NCBI GenBank assembly: GCA_014529385.2
Contig: CM043945.1
Location: 142,454,241 to 142,518,240, forward strand
Length of the DNA stretch: 64,000 nt
Direction of reading: 5' to 3'
DNA from: Adiantum capillus-veneris
Taxonomy: Eukaryota > Streptophyta > Polypodiopsida > Polypodiales > Pteridaceae
In this document: positions 22,050 to 32,388 of the stretch, in pieces
Numbering within the stretch: the stretch's first letter is position 1
Layout of the letters: every line of letters starts with the position of its first letter
Position numbers and translations under genes: made by a program
Notes under the pieces: generated by a model
What the model was told of the DNA's origin: nothing
Databases searched by the model: none
The model's input: the letters and a program-made list of their open reading frames with translations, nothing else

Positions 22050-22136
<87 letters not shown>
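22050..22136. repeat. (GA)n microsatellite
   Basis: About 43 nearly perfect GA units, in the possible first intron of the host gene. Translated open frames across it (alternating Glu-Arg) are artefacts. Confidence 0.97.
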
Positions 22137-22139
<3 letters not shown>

Positions 22140-22625
22140 AGAGAGGAGAGGATGGGATCGTTAGAAATGAAATAGGGTGGGAGTCGGCAATGACTTGGGC
22201 TACATGTTCCCTCTAACTGCCCTCCATTGCATTGCTTATTATGAAAATGGTTGCCGAGACCCTTTCGCCCTTTTGCTTATCGACCCGCAACAATAACTGA
22301 GAGAGAGGGAGGAGATTACGTAGTATTGTCCGTTTTGCCCTTTTGCTTATCGACCAAAGGCAAGGGAGCATGGTTCTAAGTTAATCTTTTGTATTTTGTA
22401 CATGCAACTTTACTGCACTTTATCCTTTTCTTAGTTGTGGTGTCCAAAGTAGCTAAAAGTTTCTCGCAACAAATTGTGTGCTCACCATGGGGTTGCATCT
22501 TGCGTTTCCAAACGCAAGTTTGAAGCCTCGGGTGAAGCAATGAATTCATTTATTTTGCTCAAAAAATGACATCAGTGAGAAAGATCTGAAGCAATGTAGT
22601 TTCAAATCAAAGCTTCTGATTGCAG

Positions 22626-22748
22626 GTTCGCAATGGGAAAATCTGCAAAGAGGAAGACAACAAAGTCAACATCCGCTGAGCAAAGTCCCAACAAAAGTTT
22701 AAAGAAGAAATTGGATTTTGTATCAATTGAGGCTAAAGATATTGATGT
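22626..22748 (+). CDS. Host gene, first recognised coding exon, 5' half
   Basis: After a clear acceptor (gattgCAG/GTTCGCA) the ATG at 22633 opens MGKSAKRKTTKSTSAEQS, a basic N-terminus that could act as a nuclear-localisation signal, and runs to a partial codon at 22748, where the LTR of E6 begins. The last five bases GATGT recur at 30582-30586. Joining across them keeps the frame open (AKDIDV then NSEVIEDDDED), so the exon was split by the insertion. The remaining exons are at 30582-32410. Product function: see the exon at 30802. Confidence 0.6.
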
Positions 22749-22945
22749 TGTTAACCCTCACGGCTCACGGACACCCCATCACCTACGATGGACGTGTATT
22801 ATGTATTTGGTAGAGTCAGGTACCGGGCTTGTCAGTCCAATAGGTAAAGGTAGAGTGATCGCCGATGAGAGGCGCACTTTAACTTGGACATTCAAGGGAT
22901 TAGTTGGTTAAGCATGGGCGCCCAAGTGTGAATGGGGTGAGCTCC

Positions 22946-22952
22946 TATAAAA
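22946..22952 (+). promoter_or_regulatory. E6 LTR TATA box
   Basis: CTATAAAAG within GAGCTCCTATAAAAGCC; the related E3 LTR has GAGCTCATATAAAAGTC at the same place. Expected start of transcription is around 22980. Confidence 0.65.
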
Positions 22953-23048
22953 GCCAACTAAACCTAATTTTTACTCATTCTCTCATTTGTGCAATTGAAG
23001 AGTGCTCTTGCTCCATCTCCATCTCCATCTTCTTCTTCTTCACCTCCT

Positions 23049-23093
<45 letters not shown>
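23049..23093. repeat. (TG)n(AG)n compound microsatellite in the LTR
   Basis: About 8 TG units followed by about 15 GA units, matching in position and order the much longer tract in the E3 LTR. Confidence 0.95.
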
Positions 23094-23102
<9 letters not shown>

Positions 23103-23292
23103 TGTGTGCGATCGAGCATTACGAAGGCACGACGGCGGCGAAGCGGTTGAGCGCGGCACGACTGCAGCTTCTTCTTCATCGCGGCGAGGAATCCACCACG
23201 AAGGCGAGCGTAGAGCGGTGAGTGACACACCCTTTGTTCTCTTGAGCTTGCTAGTCCCTTGCTTCGACAGTGCGGCAAGGAGCGCACATTTT

Positions 23293-23310
23293 TGGCGCCG
23301 TTGCCGGGGA
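23293..23310 (+). promoter_or_regulatory. E6 primer-binding site, Athila type
   Basis: TGGCGCCGTTGCCGGGGA begins four bases after the LTR end. This is the well-known primer site of Athila/Tat-type plant gypsy elements (tRNA-Asp type). Confidence 0.85.
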
Positions 23311-23396
23311 TATGCCCTACACTAAGCTCGGTTAGCACTTTACGCTTTCTTCTGGTGCAATTTCTATCATAGGAAAGGCAGGGAAGGAGTGTGTGG

Positions 23397-23670
23397 AGAT
23401 TTCTGTTTTTTGCGTTTTCTGCAATTGCTGTCAAGTTTCAATTTCTGCTATTGTCTGCGTTTTTTCAATTTCCGCAATTTCTGCATTTTCAAGTTCGGCG
23501 TTTTCAATTTCTGCAATTTTCTGCATTTCTGCGTTTTTTTAATTTTCTGCAATTTTTGCATTTTCTGCAATTTCTGCGTTTTTTCTTGCAATTTCTGCAA
23601 TTTTTCCTGCAATTTCTGCAATTTTCTGCAGTTTTTGCATACCTGCGTTTTCAATTTCTGTATTTTCTGC
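23397..23670 (+). repeat. Degenerate TTTCTGCAATTT repeat in the E6 leader
   Basis: Roughly 20 imperfect copies of a 10-13 bp T-rich unit (TTTCTGCAA, TTTTTGCAT, TTTCTGCGT). All three plus-strand frames stay open by composition and translate to Phe/Cys/Asn-rich strings, which I do not regard as coding. It ends just before an A-rich stretch at 23668-23712. Confidence 0.85.
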
Positions 23671-23827
23671 ACAAAAAAAATTTTTGGAAAAAAAAAAAAA
23701 AAGAAAATAAAAATTCGGAAATAAAAAACGCGAGCGAGCGGGCGGCTAAATTTTTCGAAAATAAAAAACGTGACTCTTAAAACGGACGGGTTGGTTTGTA
23801 TAAAAGATAGATCGGGATCGGGATCAT

Positions 23828-23882
23828 TTTCCCAAGCCCAAGCCCAAGCCCAAGCCCAAGCCCAGGCCCAGGCCTCAGGCCT
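23828..23882 (+). repeat. (CCCAAG)n short tandem repeat
   Basis: Six-base units CCCAAG with later CCCAGG variants, followed by a doubled GGCCTCA. It is in the untranslated leader of E6. It is not a telomere-type repeat. Confidence 0.9.
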
Positions 23883-24236
23883 CAGTCCTATGATATATAC
23901 TAGACTCACTCTTATATATATACCCTACTCCCTCAAGAGAGAATGAGAGCATGTGGGACAAGTCCTCCACTCTCCTCCTTTCTCTTCCCACTTGCACCCT
24001 TAGACTTTCTAGTTTGGGCCTAGTTCCCTACTGGAAATTGACAGTTTTAGGGATTCCGAGGGCATAGAGTGACCAAACGGAGGGCTGTAAAGCACGGCAC
24101 GACCCTCTGACCGATACGCTCGTTTCGAGCTATCACACGGCCCAAATCTAGCAAAAAAACAAACAAAAAACACGCTAAAAACTAGTCACAAGGCCTCCTA
24201 GAGCAGCTTTTTGACACCTTAGGGTATCAAAAGCAC

Positions 24237-27200
24237 ATGCACTTACGCTCTGGGCGGGTGCTAGAACACGAGCATATTGAGAGTGCCTCTGTTCATACGG
24301 ACACCCATTACCCATCCACGATAGGATCTAGACCCTCAGCGGGGACACAAGGTAGCACCACCCAAGACCCTAAAATAGCCACTAGTGATTCCTCCTCCGA
24401 CTCAGAAATCATGGAAGCATACCCTACCCAAAACACTGAGAGAGAAGGCCATGCACCTCCCGAAGCTCCACAGCCTAGTACTAGTATGTTTAGCCGTTTC
24501 ATGGAAACATTAGGTAGAGCTACTCGCTCGGAACCTGATGCAAATGAAGCACACGAAGGGGGTGGGGAAGTGGACTCTCCTTTCACATCGCACGTGGACC
24601 CCACACCCCCAAAGAGTGTCCATGTGGATATCCTGCCAACTTCTTACCAAGAAGGCCATGTTGAGCTGCCTCCTTCATAAGTTCCCTGTAGAGTACCGTT
24701 GGTGACAAGTAAAACCACGGGGAGCAACATTGCTTCTACCTCACAAGAAACCATTAACATGTCGACTCTAGAAGGATGGTTCTTTAATGATCATTGGACA
24801 TACGACCTCCACACTGAGGTGTTGACGGATCTACACTCTGGCCACGCCTACCATGTAGGATGGATAGAGATTGTACAATCCACCTCTAGTGCCACGAGCA
24901 TCGAAGATCAACAGAAAATGATCTGTAATGTTATCCATGGCATTATTCAATTAGAAAGGCAAAACCGAGGGGTAAATATACTCTCAACTGGCCCCATGAG
25001 ATTTCTGGATACGAGCAAGGATCAACAGCCTACTCTATCACAAATGGAGACTCCTCTAATGAGTCCCATGGACCCATCTTATGTCATTTCACCTGGGGTC
25101 TCTATGCAATCTGAGCCTCCGAGCGAAAACTTTAGCTTCCCTAACTTGGCTCAACCCTCTATTAAGGAAAACACAGTGCTCACTCCAGGGATAAGCCTGA
25201 GAGAGAATGTACCGATGACATCTACGGTTAGCGCAGTGCCACTACCTAGTGTCGTAGTACCTAATATGGGGCCTCGACCGTATGTGCCTCTAGCCCCTTA
25301 TGTACACATGGCCCCCACACCTCCAATTGTACCACTTGCTTATGCTCCTCGAGTGCCGCTCCCTAGCCCTTATCCGAGTGGACCTATGCCCGGTTATGTT
25401 CCATATCCTGCATCATCCACACATATGCCAAGACCGGTACCCGTTCCTCTCCCACATATGATTCCAAGAGTACCTCCACCGGCCCTACCTCCTCACATAG
25501 GTGACTTGGCAGCGTTTGCTCAAACCATAGGTCGATCTATCGCGGAAAATATGTGTCACGCATCTGATAGAGAGCCTAGAAGTAAGGCAGTACAAATCGC
25601 CAAACTCACGCAAAAATTCAATGGGGACGAAGATGCTAGAAAACACATTGAAGTGTTTGAACAAGTATGTGATTCCTTAGGGGAACGCAACGAACTACAT
25701 AAGTGCAATGCCTTAAGCTTGACATTAAGTGGGAAGGCTGGAGATTGGTATAGGACCCTAAGGGTGGACGAGAAAACAATCTACCCTACCCTTCGAAGGT
25801 TGTTTCTAAAGGAGTACATACGAGAAGGTGTGCTTTGGGGTGTAGCATCTCAGCTACAGAAGGCCGAACGTAAGGAAGGAGAGTCAGTAAGGGACTTCAT
25901 TAGTCGTCTAAAGCACTTAAACTCTCGTTGCCCTGTAAATGAGCGCTTCAACAATAACCAACTGCTTGATCGATTCATTCGAGGGTTGAGGAATGAAGGA
26001 ATCTATAATGGACTAGTGATTAGAGGTATCACAACCTGGGAAGATGTCACTGCCAATGCAATCCAATTAGAGGACAACTTGATGATAGCAGGCATGAGGG
26101 TGTCTACTGACACGAGATCCACTAGCTCACAAGCCATTGAGTATGAACCCATGACTGCAAAGCCCATTGCCAATGAGCCAAAGGTATTTGAGACATTCTT
26201 GACAGACCTCACCAAGGCAATCCAAGAGTCTCTTAAGGATAATCGACCCCCTCAAAATAGTCACATGTATCCAAGAAGGGAGCAACAATGGTGTTCCATT
26301 TGCTTAGGTCCACATAGCACTAGTGAGTGCCCTACATTTAGAGTAAAATTTAATGGAACTTGCAACGCATGTGGTAGGTATGGTCACCAAGCTAAGGATT
26401 GTTTAATGATCAAATGTATGATGGCAAATAGACCACCTGTAGCCTGGACGGATGCGCCTCGAGCTCCTGTATTGATGCCTACTCCACCTGTTGAGAAACT
26501 ACCGCAACACATGGTCCCTAGATCTCAAAATGTTATACAAGCTACACCGTTACCACCTCCTGTGCTAGGACCGCAGCCCCCGCATCCAAGAGTCGCCCCT
26601 ATGAACCAAGTGGGTTGCGAGCCATCTAATGCTTATGCAGATAGCTGTGAGGAGGAAATAGACACTAGTATTGCCTATGGACTTGATACATTGGAAGAAT
26701 GTCCTATATACTACATGGAAGATTGTTGGGGACAAGTCAAGCCGGTTTATCAAGCTGCTGCTCTCGCATCCAGAGGTCAAAATATCAACACCCAGGCTAG
26801 GAGGCCACCTCTTCAATGCTACGAGTGTGGTGGACCACATCGAGTAGCGGAGTGCCCTATTAGGCTGCAAAAGAATGCTGCACAGATGCAAATGAATCAA
26901 GGGAGCACGTCTGCAATGCCAATACTCACATGTAATCGTTGTGGCATAGATCACTTGATTGCCCAATGCCCCTATAACCCAAATGCGCCTAAAATCACAC
27001 CCCTAAATTTGGTCGAAATTGCTAGTGTGACGTCGCCAATACCACCCGTCGCACCCGCTTATGCGATTACACGGTCCATGCTTCAAGGGCCAGGACATAT
27101 CTTCGAAGAGAGAGATACTGCGTCAGTTATCCAAGCAAAGAAAAAGAAGACACGAAGGAAGAAGTCGCAGAATACGGAAAATTCAAAGCCAAGTTCCAAA

Positions 27201-28883
27201 ACAAACATAGGAACAGGAGATGACCCCGTGTATATGAATGACCTCGAGGATGATTCAGATTCAGTCGAGACAATGGAGACTAGAACCAATACCACAAAGA
27301 GAAAGACCGACAAAGAAAACCGTAACATGGAACCAAATGAAAACCGAATAAGAGACAATCATAAAGAGCCTCTGAAAACACCACAAGTGTTTCCAAATCC
27401 AATCCAAGACCCCCAAGATAAACCGCAGGGGCAAAAAGGGAAGAATCGTAAAAAGAAGATTGGGATGTACCCAAACCCAGTAGATGAGATTGAGCAGGTG
27501 AAACTTCTAAGAGGTTTAGTGGAGGAGACTCAAAGGAAACTAGAACCAGAACCCATGCAGGTCAAAATTCATGACACGGTGTTTCCCACGCAAGTTCATC
27601 CACCCCACATGAACCATAGACCGTTAGCCATATCTAGTATCATCCAAGAAGGGAGTGAGGACGGGACATCAGAAAGTGAGCATACACCCTTCTTGTTGGA
27701 AAGGATGTTTAACAAAGGAATACCTGATCCCATTGATGAATATGAGATTCCATCCTCACCAGTTCCTAGTCAAGGACCTACACCCTGCAAAACGCCAATG
27801 AATGTTGCCAAACTAGTGGACTTCATGTCTTCTGAGGTCCGAACCACGATCATAGCAAAGCTGTATGGAGATCCTGAGTTATTCCTTGCACTTCGAGCAT
27901 TCCTTAATGGAGAGCTACGAACGGGATTACCGCATTTTGCGCAACCAAATAGGCCTGACTCGATTATGATTGATGAGGAAAATCATGTGCAATCACTTGA
28001 CTTAGATGGACACGAGTCTGTGATCGAGGTACCCATTAACGAATTAGGGCAGTATTTTGAAGGCGACGAGTCTAATGCGACCCTACCCATCACTACCAAG
28101 GGATTAACTATAAAGGGAATTCTTGATGGTGGTGCGGGAGTTAGCATCGTTACAAAAGATTGTTGGGAATCCATGGGAAAACCCCGCCTCAGTGTTACTA
28201 ACATTGTGGTAAAGATGGCAAATGGTACCATAGCCAAACCTATGGGGATGCTCAAGGATCTTAAGATCAAAGTTCTAGGACACAAGGTACGACATACGTT
28301 CATTGTAATGGATTTCTCTAAACACCTTATGTCATATGAAATGATTTTAGGACGACCATTCATGAGGGAAGCACAAATGGTTCATGATTGGTCTAAAAAT
28401 CATGTCTATTTGCAATTCCAAGACTCTGTCCTTAGAGTGGATTTGGTGACTGGTAAGGTACACCCCTTAGGGAGTAAAACCATTATTGATCATCGCTCTG
28501 ACACCACAGTTCACTCGGCCCCACTACAATATTGTTACACTTGTAAGAAGGATACATACATTGGCCAAGATTCTCCTTACATGGATGTGTTACCGGGTAT
28601 GACGGAATCAGACAATGTAGACTGGGTCCACCTAGCATCAACCATAGATACTTGGGGAAATAGGGGGACGACCTGGGTAACACCTGAGGGGGATGAAATG
28701 CATATACCCTTAAATATGCTACAAGCAATGCATATCGCTTCTGACAAGACTCATCCTAAGGTAACGAAGAAAACATACAAGTGGGTCCCTAAAGCTTCCT
28801 TAGTGACCATAGCTAGTGCTAAAAAACAGAAGCCTTGTAAGAAATGTACCACTCGCTCCAAGAAAAGTAAGAAAATGTTGTGA
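24237..28883 (+). pseudogene. E6 gag-protease polyprotein (two in-frame stops)
   Basis: One frame runs from ATG 24237 (MHLRSGRVLEHE) to 29417, broken only by TAA at 24678-24680 and TGA at 28881-28883. Counting residues from 24699: Pro-rich segment about 150-280; gag capsid domain about 297-445 (KLTQKFNGDEDARKHIEVFE, GDWYRTL, FLKEYI, ESVRDFISRLKHL); four CCHC-like knuckles at about 532, 555, 707 and 745 (CSICLGPHSTSEC, CNACGRYGHQAKDC, CYECGGPHRVAEC, CNRCGIDHLIAQC); acidic/basic linker to about 1000; retropepsin-like ILDGGAGVSIVTKDCWESMG at about 1141 with DGG; then MILGRPFM. It would build the particle and process it. No RT motifs follow. The long undamaged frame implies recent activity. Confidence 0.85.
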
Positions 28884-29417
28884 TGGATCCCTAAACGACT
28901 ATTGGAAGCCCAAGGCTACTATCAAGGAAATGATCAAATCTGGGTGCCAAAACGTAGATTGTGCTCTTACCTATCACTTGACCCAAGTGAGCCCAATCCC
29001 GTAGCTCCAAAACGAATCAATGATCGTGGAAAGAAAAAAATCACAGAATGCTACACACCTGCTCCCGAGCTAGTTTGGGTACCAAAGAAAGAACGATTTG
29101 TTCCACATAGCTCAGGAAGGGGGGAGTCCCATGAAGCTTCTAGGTCATCATGTAATACATCCATAGAGGTAAAAGCTTCTACACAGCCTCCATCTATAGT
29201 AGTGGATCTCCATGAAGCTACAAAAGAATCCACACCTCCCAGTGTTCAAGAATCACCTGATGAACCACTTCAAGTTCAATCCTGGGAGAGTACCTTACCA
29301 CCCTTGCAGCTTGACAAGGCACCTAGGGTAATAGAAAACTACTGGCAAAAATCCTCACCTATTACCAACTGGAATAATTGGTTTCAAAGGGTGACAAGCT
29401 CATTTCAAATGGTATGA
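28884..29417 (+). pseudogene. C-terminal extension of the E6 polyprotein after TGA
   Basis: In the same frame as the gag-protease, directly after TGA at 28881: WIPKRLLEAQGYYQGND, IWVPKRRL, LVWVPKKERFV (a repeated W-V/I-P-K motif, also KWVPKAS just before the stop), then a Ser/Pro-rich acidic tail ending at 29417, seven bases before the polypurine tract. No known domain. Whether it is reached by TGA read-through or is dead is not decidable here. Confidence 0.65.
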
Positions 29418-29424
29418 TCTACCC

Positions 29425-29438
29425 AAGGAAGGGGGGAG
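29425..29438 (+). promoter_or_regulatory. E6 polypurine tract
   Basis: AAGGAAGGGGGGAG followed by TGTTTGC, the usual arrangement before a 3' LTR. The sequence after it is not similar to the 5' LTR of E6. Confidence 0.65.
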
Positions 29439-30581
29439 TGTTTGCTGACAGTCATCATTCATTTGTTTCCCTCTCAACCTTTTTCCCTGACCTCTCAATT
29501 CCGATCTTAGGGAATGTACATATAAAGCTTTATACTCACAACAACAAAAAAAAAAAAAAAGAGCAAGAGCAATTAGCAAATGAGTATGCACATTAAAGTC
29601 AAAACATTGACTCAGACCTACACATGTCACATTTGGTACAGTGAAACAGAAACCTATGCCATAAAACACCTTTGATCCTCATCACTTGAATGATGGAGGG
29701 TAGGTAAGATTAGTACGATAGGAGTGTTTCTGTTTTAGAGTTGAGTGATTAGAAAAGTTCTCTTTTCCCACTGATGTTCCTCCTAGAGGTATTGTTTGTG
29801 TTTCATAGTGTGTACAGGAGCGTGTTGCTATTGATAGGATTTGGATCTTCATAGAACCTTCAAATCAAGCGCGACCATCGACACAAACAGGTGTTTCTTG
29901 TCCATTAGCATTGCCCTTATCTTTTTGCATCCATGTTTGTCTGCCTTGATTGTGATTGGTAGCATAATATTCAGCGCATTTGCTTAGTATCAAACATTTA
30001 ATTCAATGTAATGTTTTGTCATAATCACTTGTTTAGGTGTAAAAATCAAGCAGTCCGACTAAGCTAGTTTGACCAAGCTAGGTATTAGAAATCTTCTCTT
30101 AATACCATGGGGAATGCCTTCCTAATAAGCAATGGTTACTTAGGTTCTTAATCCGATTTAGGCAGCATTGTGTGAAATGTACTAGGGCTTTCTAGTGGGC
30201 TTAACCCTATTGACCTTTAGCTTAAGTATTATAAAGGGAGTTTACTAATGTGATGAGCCTGGGGAGTGTAACAATGTTATATGACCCCCCAAAGTTACAA
30301 AATTAAAATGATGAAAATGAACAAACAAAAAATCAAAGTGCCACAATGTAAAATTTTACGCTGGAAGAGAAATCTCAGCTTGATTTGGTACTTCACTCAC
30401 ATGTATTGCCTATGGTACTAGAGCCCTAGAGGTTCCCAGTGTGGGCGCTTTTCCTTGAAAAGCAAAAAACCCAAGGCATACAAAATAAGCACACACATCA
30501 TAATTGAATCACTGTGAAAAGACCTTGGGGGGTGTCGACACAAACCCTTTACCTCAACCAACAAATTTCATGCAGGACAAA
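29439..30581 (+). other. Putative 3' LTR region of E6, unlike its 5' LTR
   Basis: Begins TGTTTGCTGACAG after the polypurine tract. No genes. A second purine run with TG start (CCTTGGGGGG/TGTCGACAC) is at 30523-30541. The stretch ends at 30581, next to the GATGT copy, with an acceptor-like CATGCAG six bases before the border. I could not find the CA end or the internal blocks of the 22749-23288 LTR. Confidence 0.4.
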
Positions 30582-30749
30582 GATGTAAACTCTGAAGTTA
30601 TAGAGGATGATGATGAAGATGGAAACAATTCTCTTATAGCAAGTAATATCCAGCTAGCTGCAGGTGGTGATGTTATTGGTCGTTGCAGGGTATTGCCAGC
30701 TGATAGGTGTCCTTGCATACCTCTATGCAGGTTACTACCACATGCAAAA
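30582..30749 (+). CDS. Host gene, 3' half of the split exon
   Basis: Starts at the duplicated GATGT, then codes NSEVIEDDDEDGNNSLIA (acidic), GGDVIGRCRVLPADRCPCIP and LCRLLPHAK, ending at a GTAAGA donor (30750) or continuing to a better GTAAGT at 30771. Neither joins cleanly in frame to the exon at 30802, so this junction is uncertain or damaged. It continues the exon at 22633-22748. Confidence 0.55.
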
Positions 30750-30801
30750 GTAAGAGGTATTTGAAAAGATGTAAGTTCACTTAAAATTGCATTTGCTACA
30801 G

Positions 30802-31144
30802 AGAACTATATGCCAGAGAAGGGAACGTTTGTTGTCTCCACTTGTCTTTGCAATGGGGAAGAAACCTTGGTAACAGATATTATTAAGGCTTCTTGGGATC
30901 GTACATGGTTGGAAGCAGATATGAAGTTTGAAAAGGAGGTATCCTTAAAAAGAGAGCTGAAATTTATGTCAAAGAAAATGTTTTATGTGTGGGAGGGGAA
31001 TCATGGGACAAAGGCTTGGATGGAAGTTATAACCGAACTTTTTAAAGAGGATAAATCAAGACATGTGAGAGTTATGTGCACTCTCGTAGATCCAAGGAAG
31101 GTTCCAGAGATAGCCCTTCTTGCTTCTTTGCAATTCATGAACAT
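30802..31144 (+). CDS. Host gene exon with ParB-like GNH motif
   Basis: After an acceptor GCTACAG the frame gives YMPEKGTFVVSTCLCNGEET, then MFYVWEGNHGTKAWMEVI, then VRVMCTLVDPRKVPEIALLA, ending at donor GTAAGT (31145). The (D/E)GNH-x-x-AW element recalls the GxHR motif of ParB/sulfiredoxin-fold proteins, where the Arg is often catalytic; here Gly replaces it. I recall large families of similar predicted proteins in mosses and lycophytes, with no known role, but cannot verify this. The next exon joins in frame (AT/G = Met). Confidence 0.65.
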
Positions 31145-31233
31145 GTAAGTTACTTTTTTTTTGTAATTTTGATTGTGCATTGTTCTCTCAAAGGTTTAAT
31201 TAATAACTTATCATATCCTTCTTTATGAAATAG

Positions 31234-31426
31234 GCTAAATGAGCATGCAGTGATTAAACCATTGCTTCGAGATGTGCTAATTAACACCAACAACATATGT
31301 GGGAGTGATACAAAAGAGTATATTGAGTCTGTAAAAGAGGAGGAGAATAAGTTAGTCAAAGGTTGCAGAAGCAAAGAGTCATGGTTCCCATTTTCGAGAG
31401 GTTACTTGGCAAGGCGTTTGTTTCAG
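31234..31426 (+). CDS. Host gene exon
   Basis: Acceptor ATGAAATAG/G; codes LNEHAVIKPLLRDVLINTNN to SRGYLARRLFQ, ending CAG/GTACTT. The junction with the upstream exon restores a Met codon and the exon ends in phase 0. A Lys/Glu-rich middle (ESVKEEENKLVKG) is visible. No known motif of its own. Confidence 0.65.
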
Positions 31427-31489
31427 GTACTTAATTAAACTTTTTTTTTATAGATAGATTTAGTATATGAAATTATAACTTTTATTTGT

Positions 31490-31633
31490 AAGCTATGTAA
31501 ATGTTGAAAATAACAAAGAAGTTGCATCGGCAACGAAACAATTGAAAGAACTATGCTAGAAGAACAAAGGGAGGATACGTTACGAAAGGAGAAGTCAAAG
31601 ATTCATAAACGAATTTCGGATAGAATTGGCAAG
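31490..31633 (+). pseudogene. Probable host gene exon with a frame problem
   Basis: Between the exons at 31234 and 31716 there is a coding-like stretch: YVNVENNKEVASATKQLKEL in one frame and MLEEQREDTLRKEKSKIHKRISDRIGK in another, ending AAG/GTGTGC. The frame change inside it suggests a one-base indel, so the gene may be inactive even apart from the insertions. Exact borders are uncertain. Confidence 0.4.
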
Positions 31634-31715
31634 GTGTGCTTATTTTCACAAAACAAGTAATTGAGTTTATTTTTCATTTTGAAAATTTAGGTATATATAA
31701 TTAAACTTCTTTCAG

Positions 31716-31939
31716 GTTTTACTTTGCATACATCCCAAACTAGGTGAGCAATGGAAAAAGACATTGTTTGATTTGCAATTTGAGGGTAAAGATTCATATG
31801 TGACATTGGAGAGACTTAGAATGCTTGCAACTTCTGATTTACAATCTGAAAAAAGAGTTAGAATTTTGAAACTATTAGAAGCTCCAAGAATTACAAGGGA
31901 GCAATACTTGATACCTACAAGAGAAGCTGATTTTAAAGG
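31716..31939 (+). CDS. Host gene exon
   Basis: Acceptor TTCTTTCAG/GTTTTA; codes VLLCIHPKLGEQWKKTLFDL, then VTLERLRMLATSDLQSEKRV and APRITREQYLIPTREADFKG, ending GG/GTAAGT. Joins in frame to the exon at 32027 (split Gly codon). No known domain. Confidence 0.7.
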
Positions 31940-32026
31940 GTAAGTCAATTTATCATTTAGAAGTATTGGAAGACATTGGTATGTCTAAATACTAAATTCA
32001 TGTTTTTGCATGTTAATTTGTGACAG

Positions 32027-32305
32027 TTGGTTGGTGAGAGAAATATTTTTGGAAAGGGTTGAAAGCGTGGCCATGTACTTACTTGAATCTTCACTTGAAA
32101 GCATGGAGGAGCCACCGACAATGCCACTAGACCCTACTTTAAGAAAGTACTTTGATGGAGTGAAGTTGGAAGCCCGTAAGTATATGTTTCAAATGTTGAG
32201 AAGTAGAGATGCAAGAGGGGATCTCAAATCAGGAAAAAGTGGTAATGACACAAAGGAGAATAAGTCCATGGAACTTGAAAAAGCGGCACAACGTGTTGTT
32301 TTTAG
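32027..32305 (+). CDS. Host gene exon
   Basis: Acceptor TTGTGACAG/TTGG; codes WLVREIFLERVESVAMYLLE, PTMPLDPTLRKYFDGVKLEA, then a Lys/Ser-rich tail and ALQ-like EKAAQRVVF, ending AG/GTAAAT. Canonical splice sites and conserved phase support it. Confidence 0.7.
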
Positions 32306-32388
32306 GTAAATTGAATGCTCTTTGCTTTGATTGTTTTTGATGTCCATTGATGTGAATGTTTTTTTTTTAATATGTGTGTCTATTTTAG

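Larger units (their letters stand above)
22749..23288 (+). mobile_element. E6 5' LTR
   Basis: Starts TGTTAACC and ends GCGCACA, 540 bp. A TATA box (TATAAAA) is at 22946-22952, preceded by the GGGCGCCCAAGTGTGAATGG block shared with E3. A GT/GA compound microsatellite lies downstream at 23049-23093, followed by a GC-richer U5 with CGGCGAGGAATCC. Homology to 12107-12731 (opposite strand) supports both borders. Confidence 0.8.
22749..30581 (+). mobile_element. E6: pol-less gag-protease LTR element inserted in a host exon
   Basis: Order: 5' LTR (22749-23288), Athila-type primer site (23293), long leader, one reading frame for gag and protease (24237-29417), polypurine tract (29425-29438), then 1.14 kb to the right-hand GATGT at 30582. 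No RT, RNase H or integrase is present, so it must rely on a helper. The sequence after the polypurine tract (TGTTTGCTGACAG...) does not resemble the 5' LTR, so the 3' end is rearranged, replaced or wrongly delimited by me. Plant TR-GAG-type non-autonomous elements are the nearest known concept; this one also keeps a protease. Confidence 0.65.

Noticed and set aside
23389-23909. Phe/Asn/Cys-rich plus-strand ORFs and a Lys/Gln-rich minus-strand ORF
   Set aside because: All frames are open because of the T-rich TTTCTGCAA repeat and the CCCAAG repeat; no motif and no conservation signal.
24308-28728. Long antisense ORFs opposite the E6 gag-protease
   Set aside because: Shadows of a long real frame; no motifs and no consistent starts.
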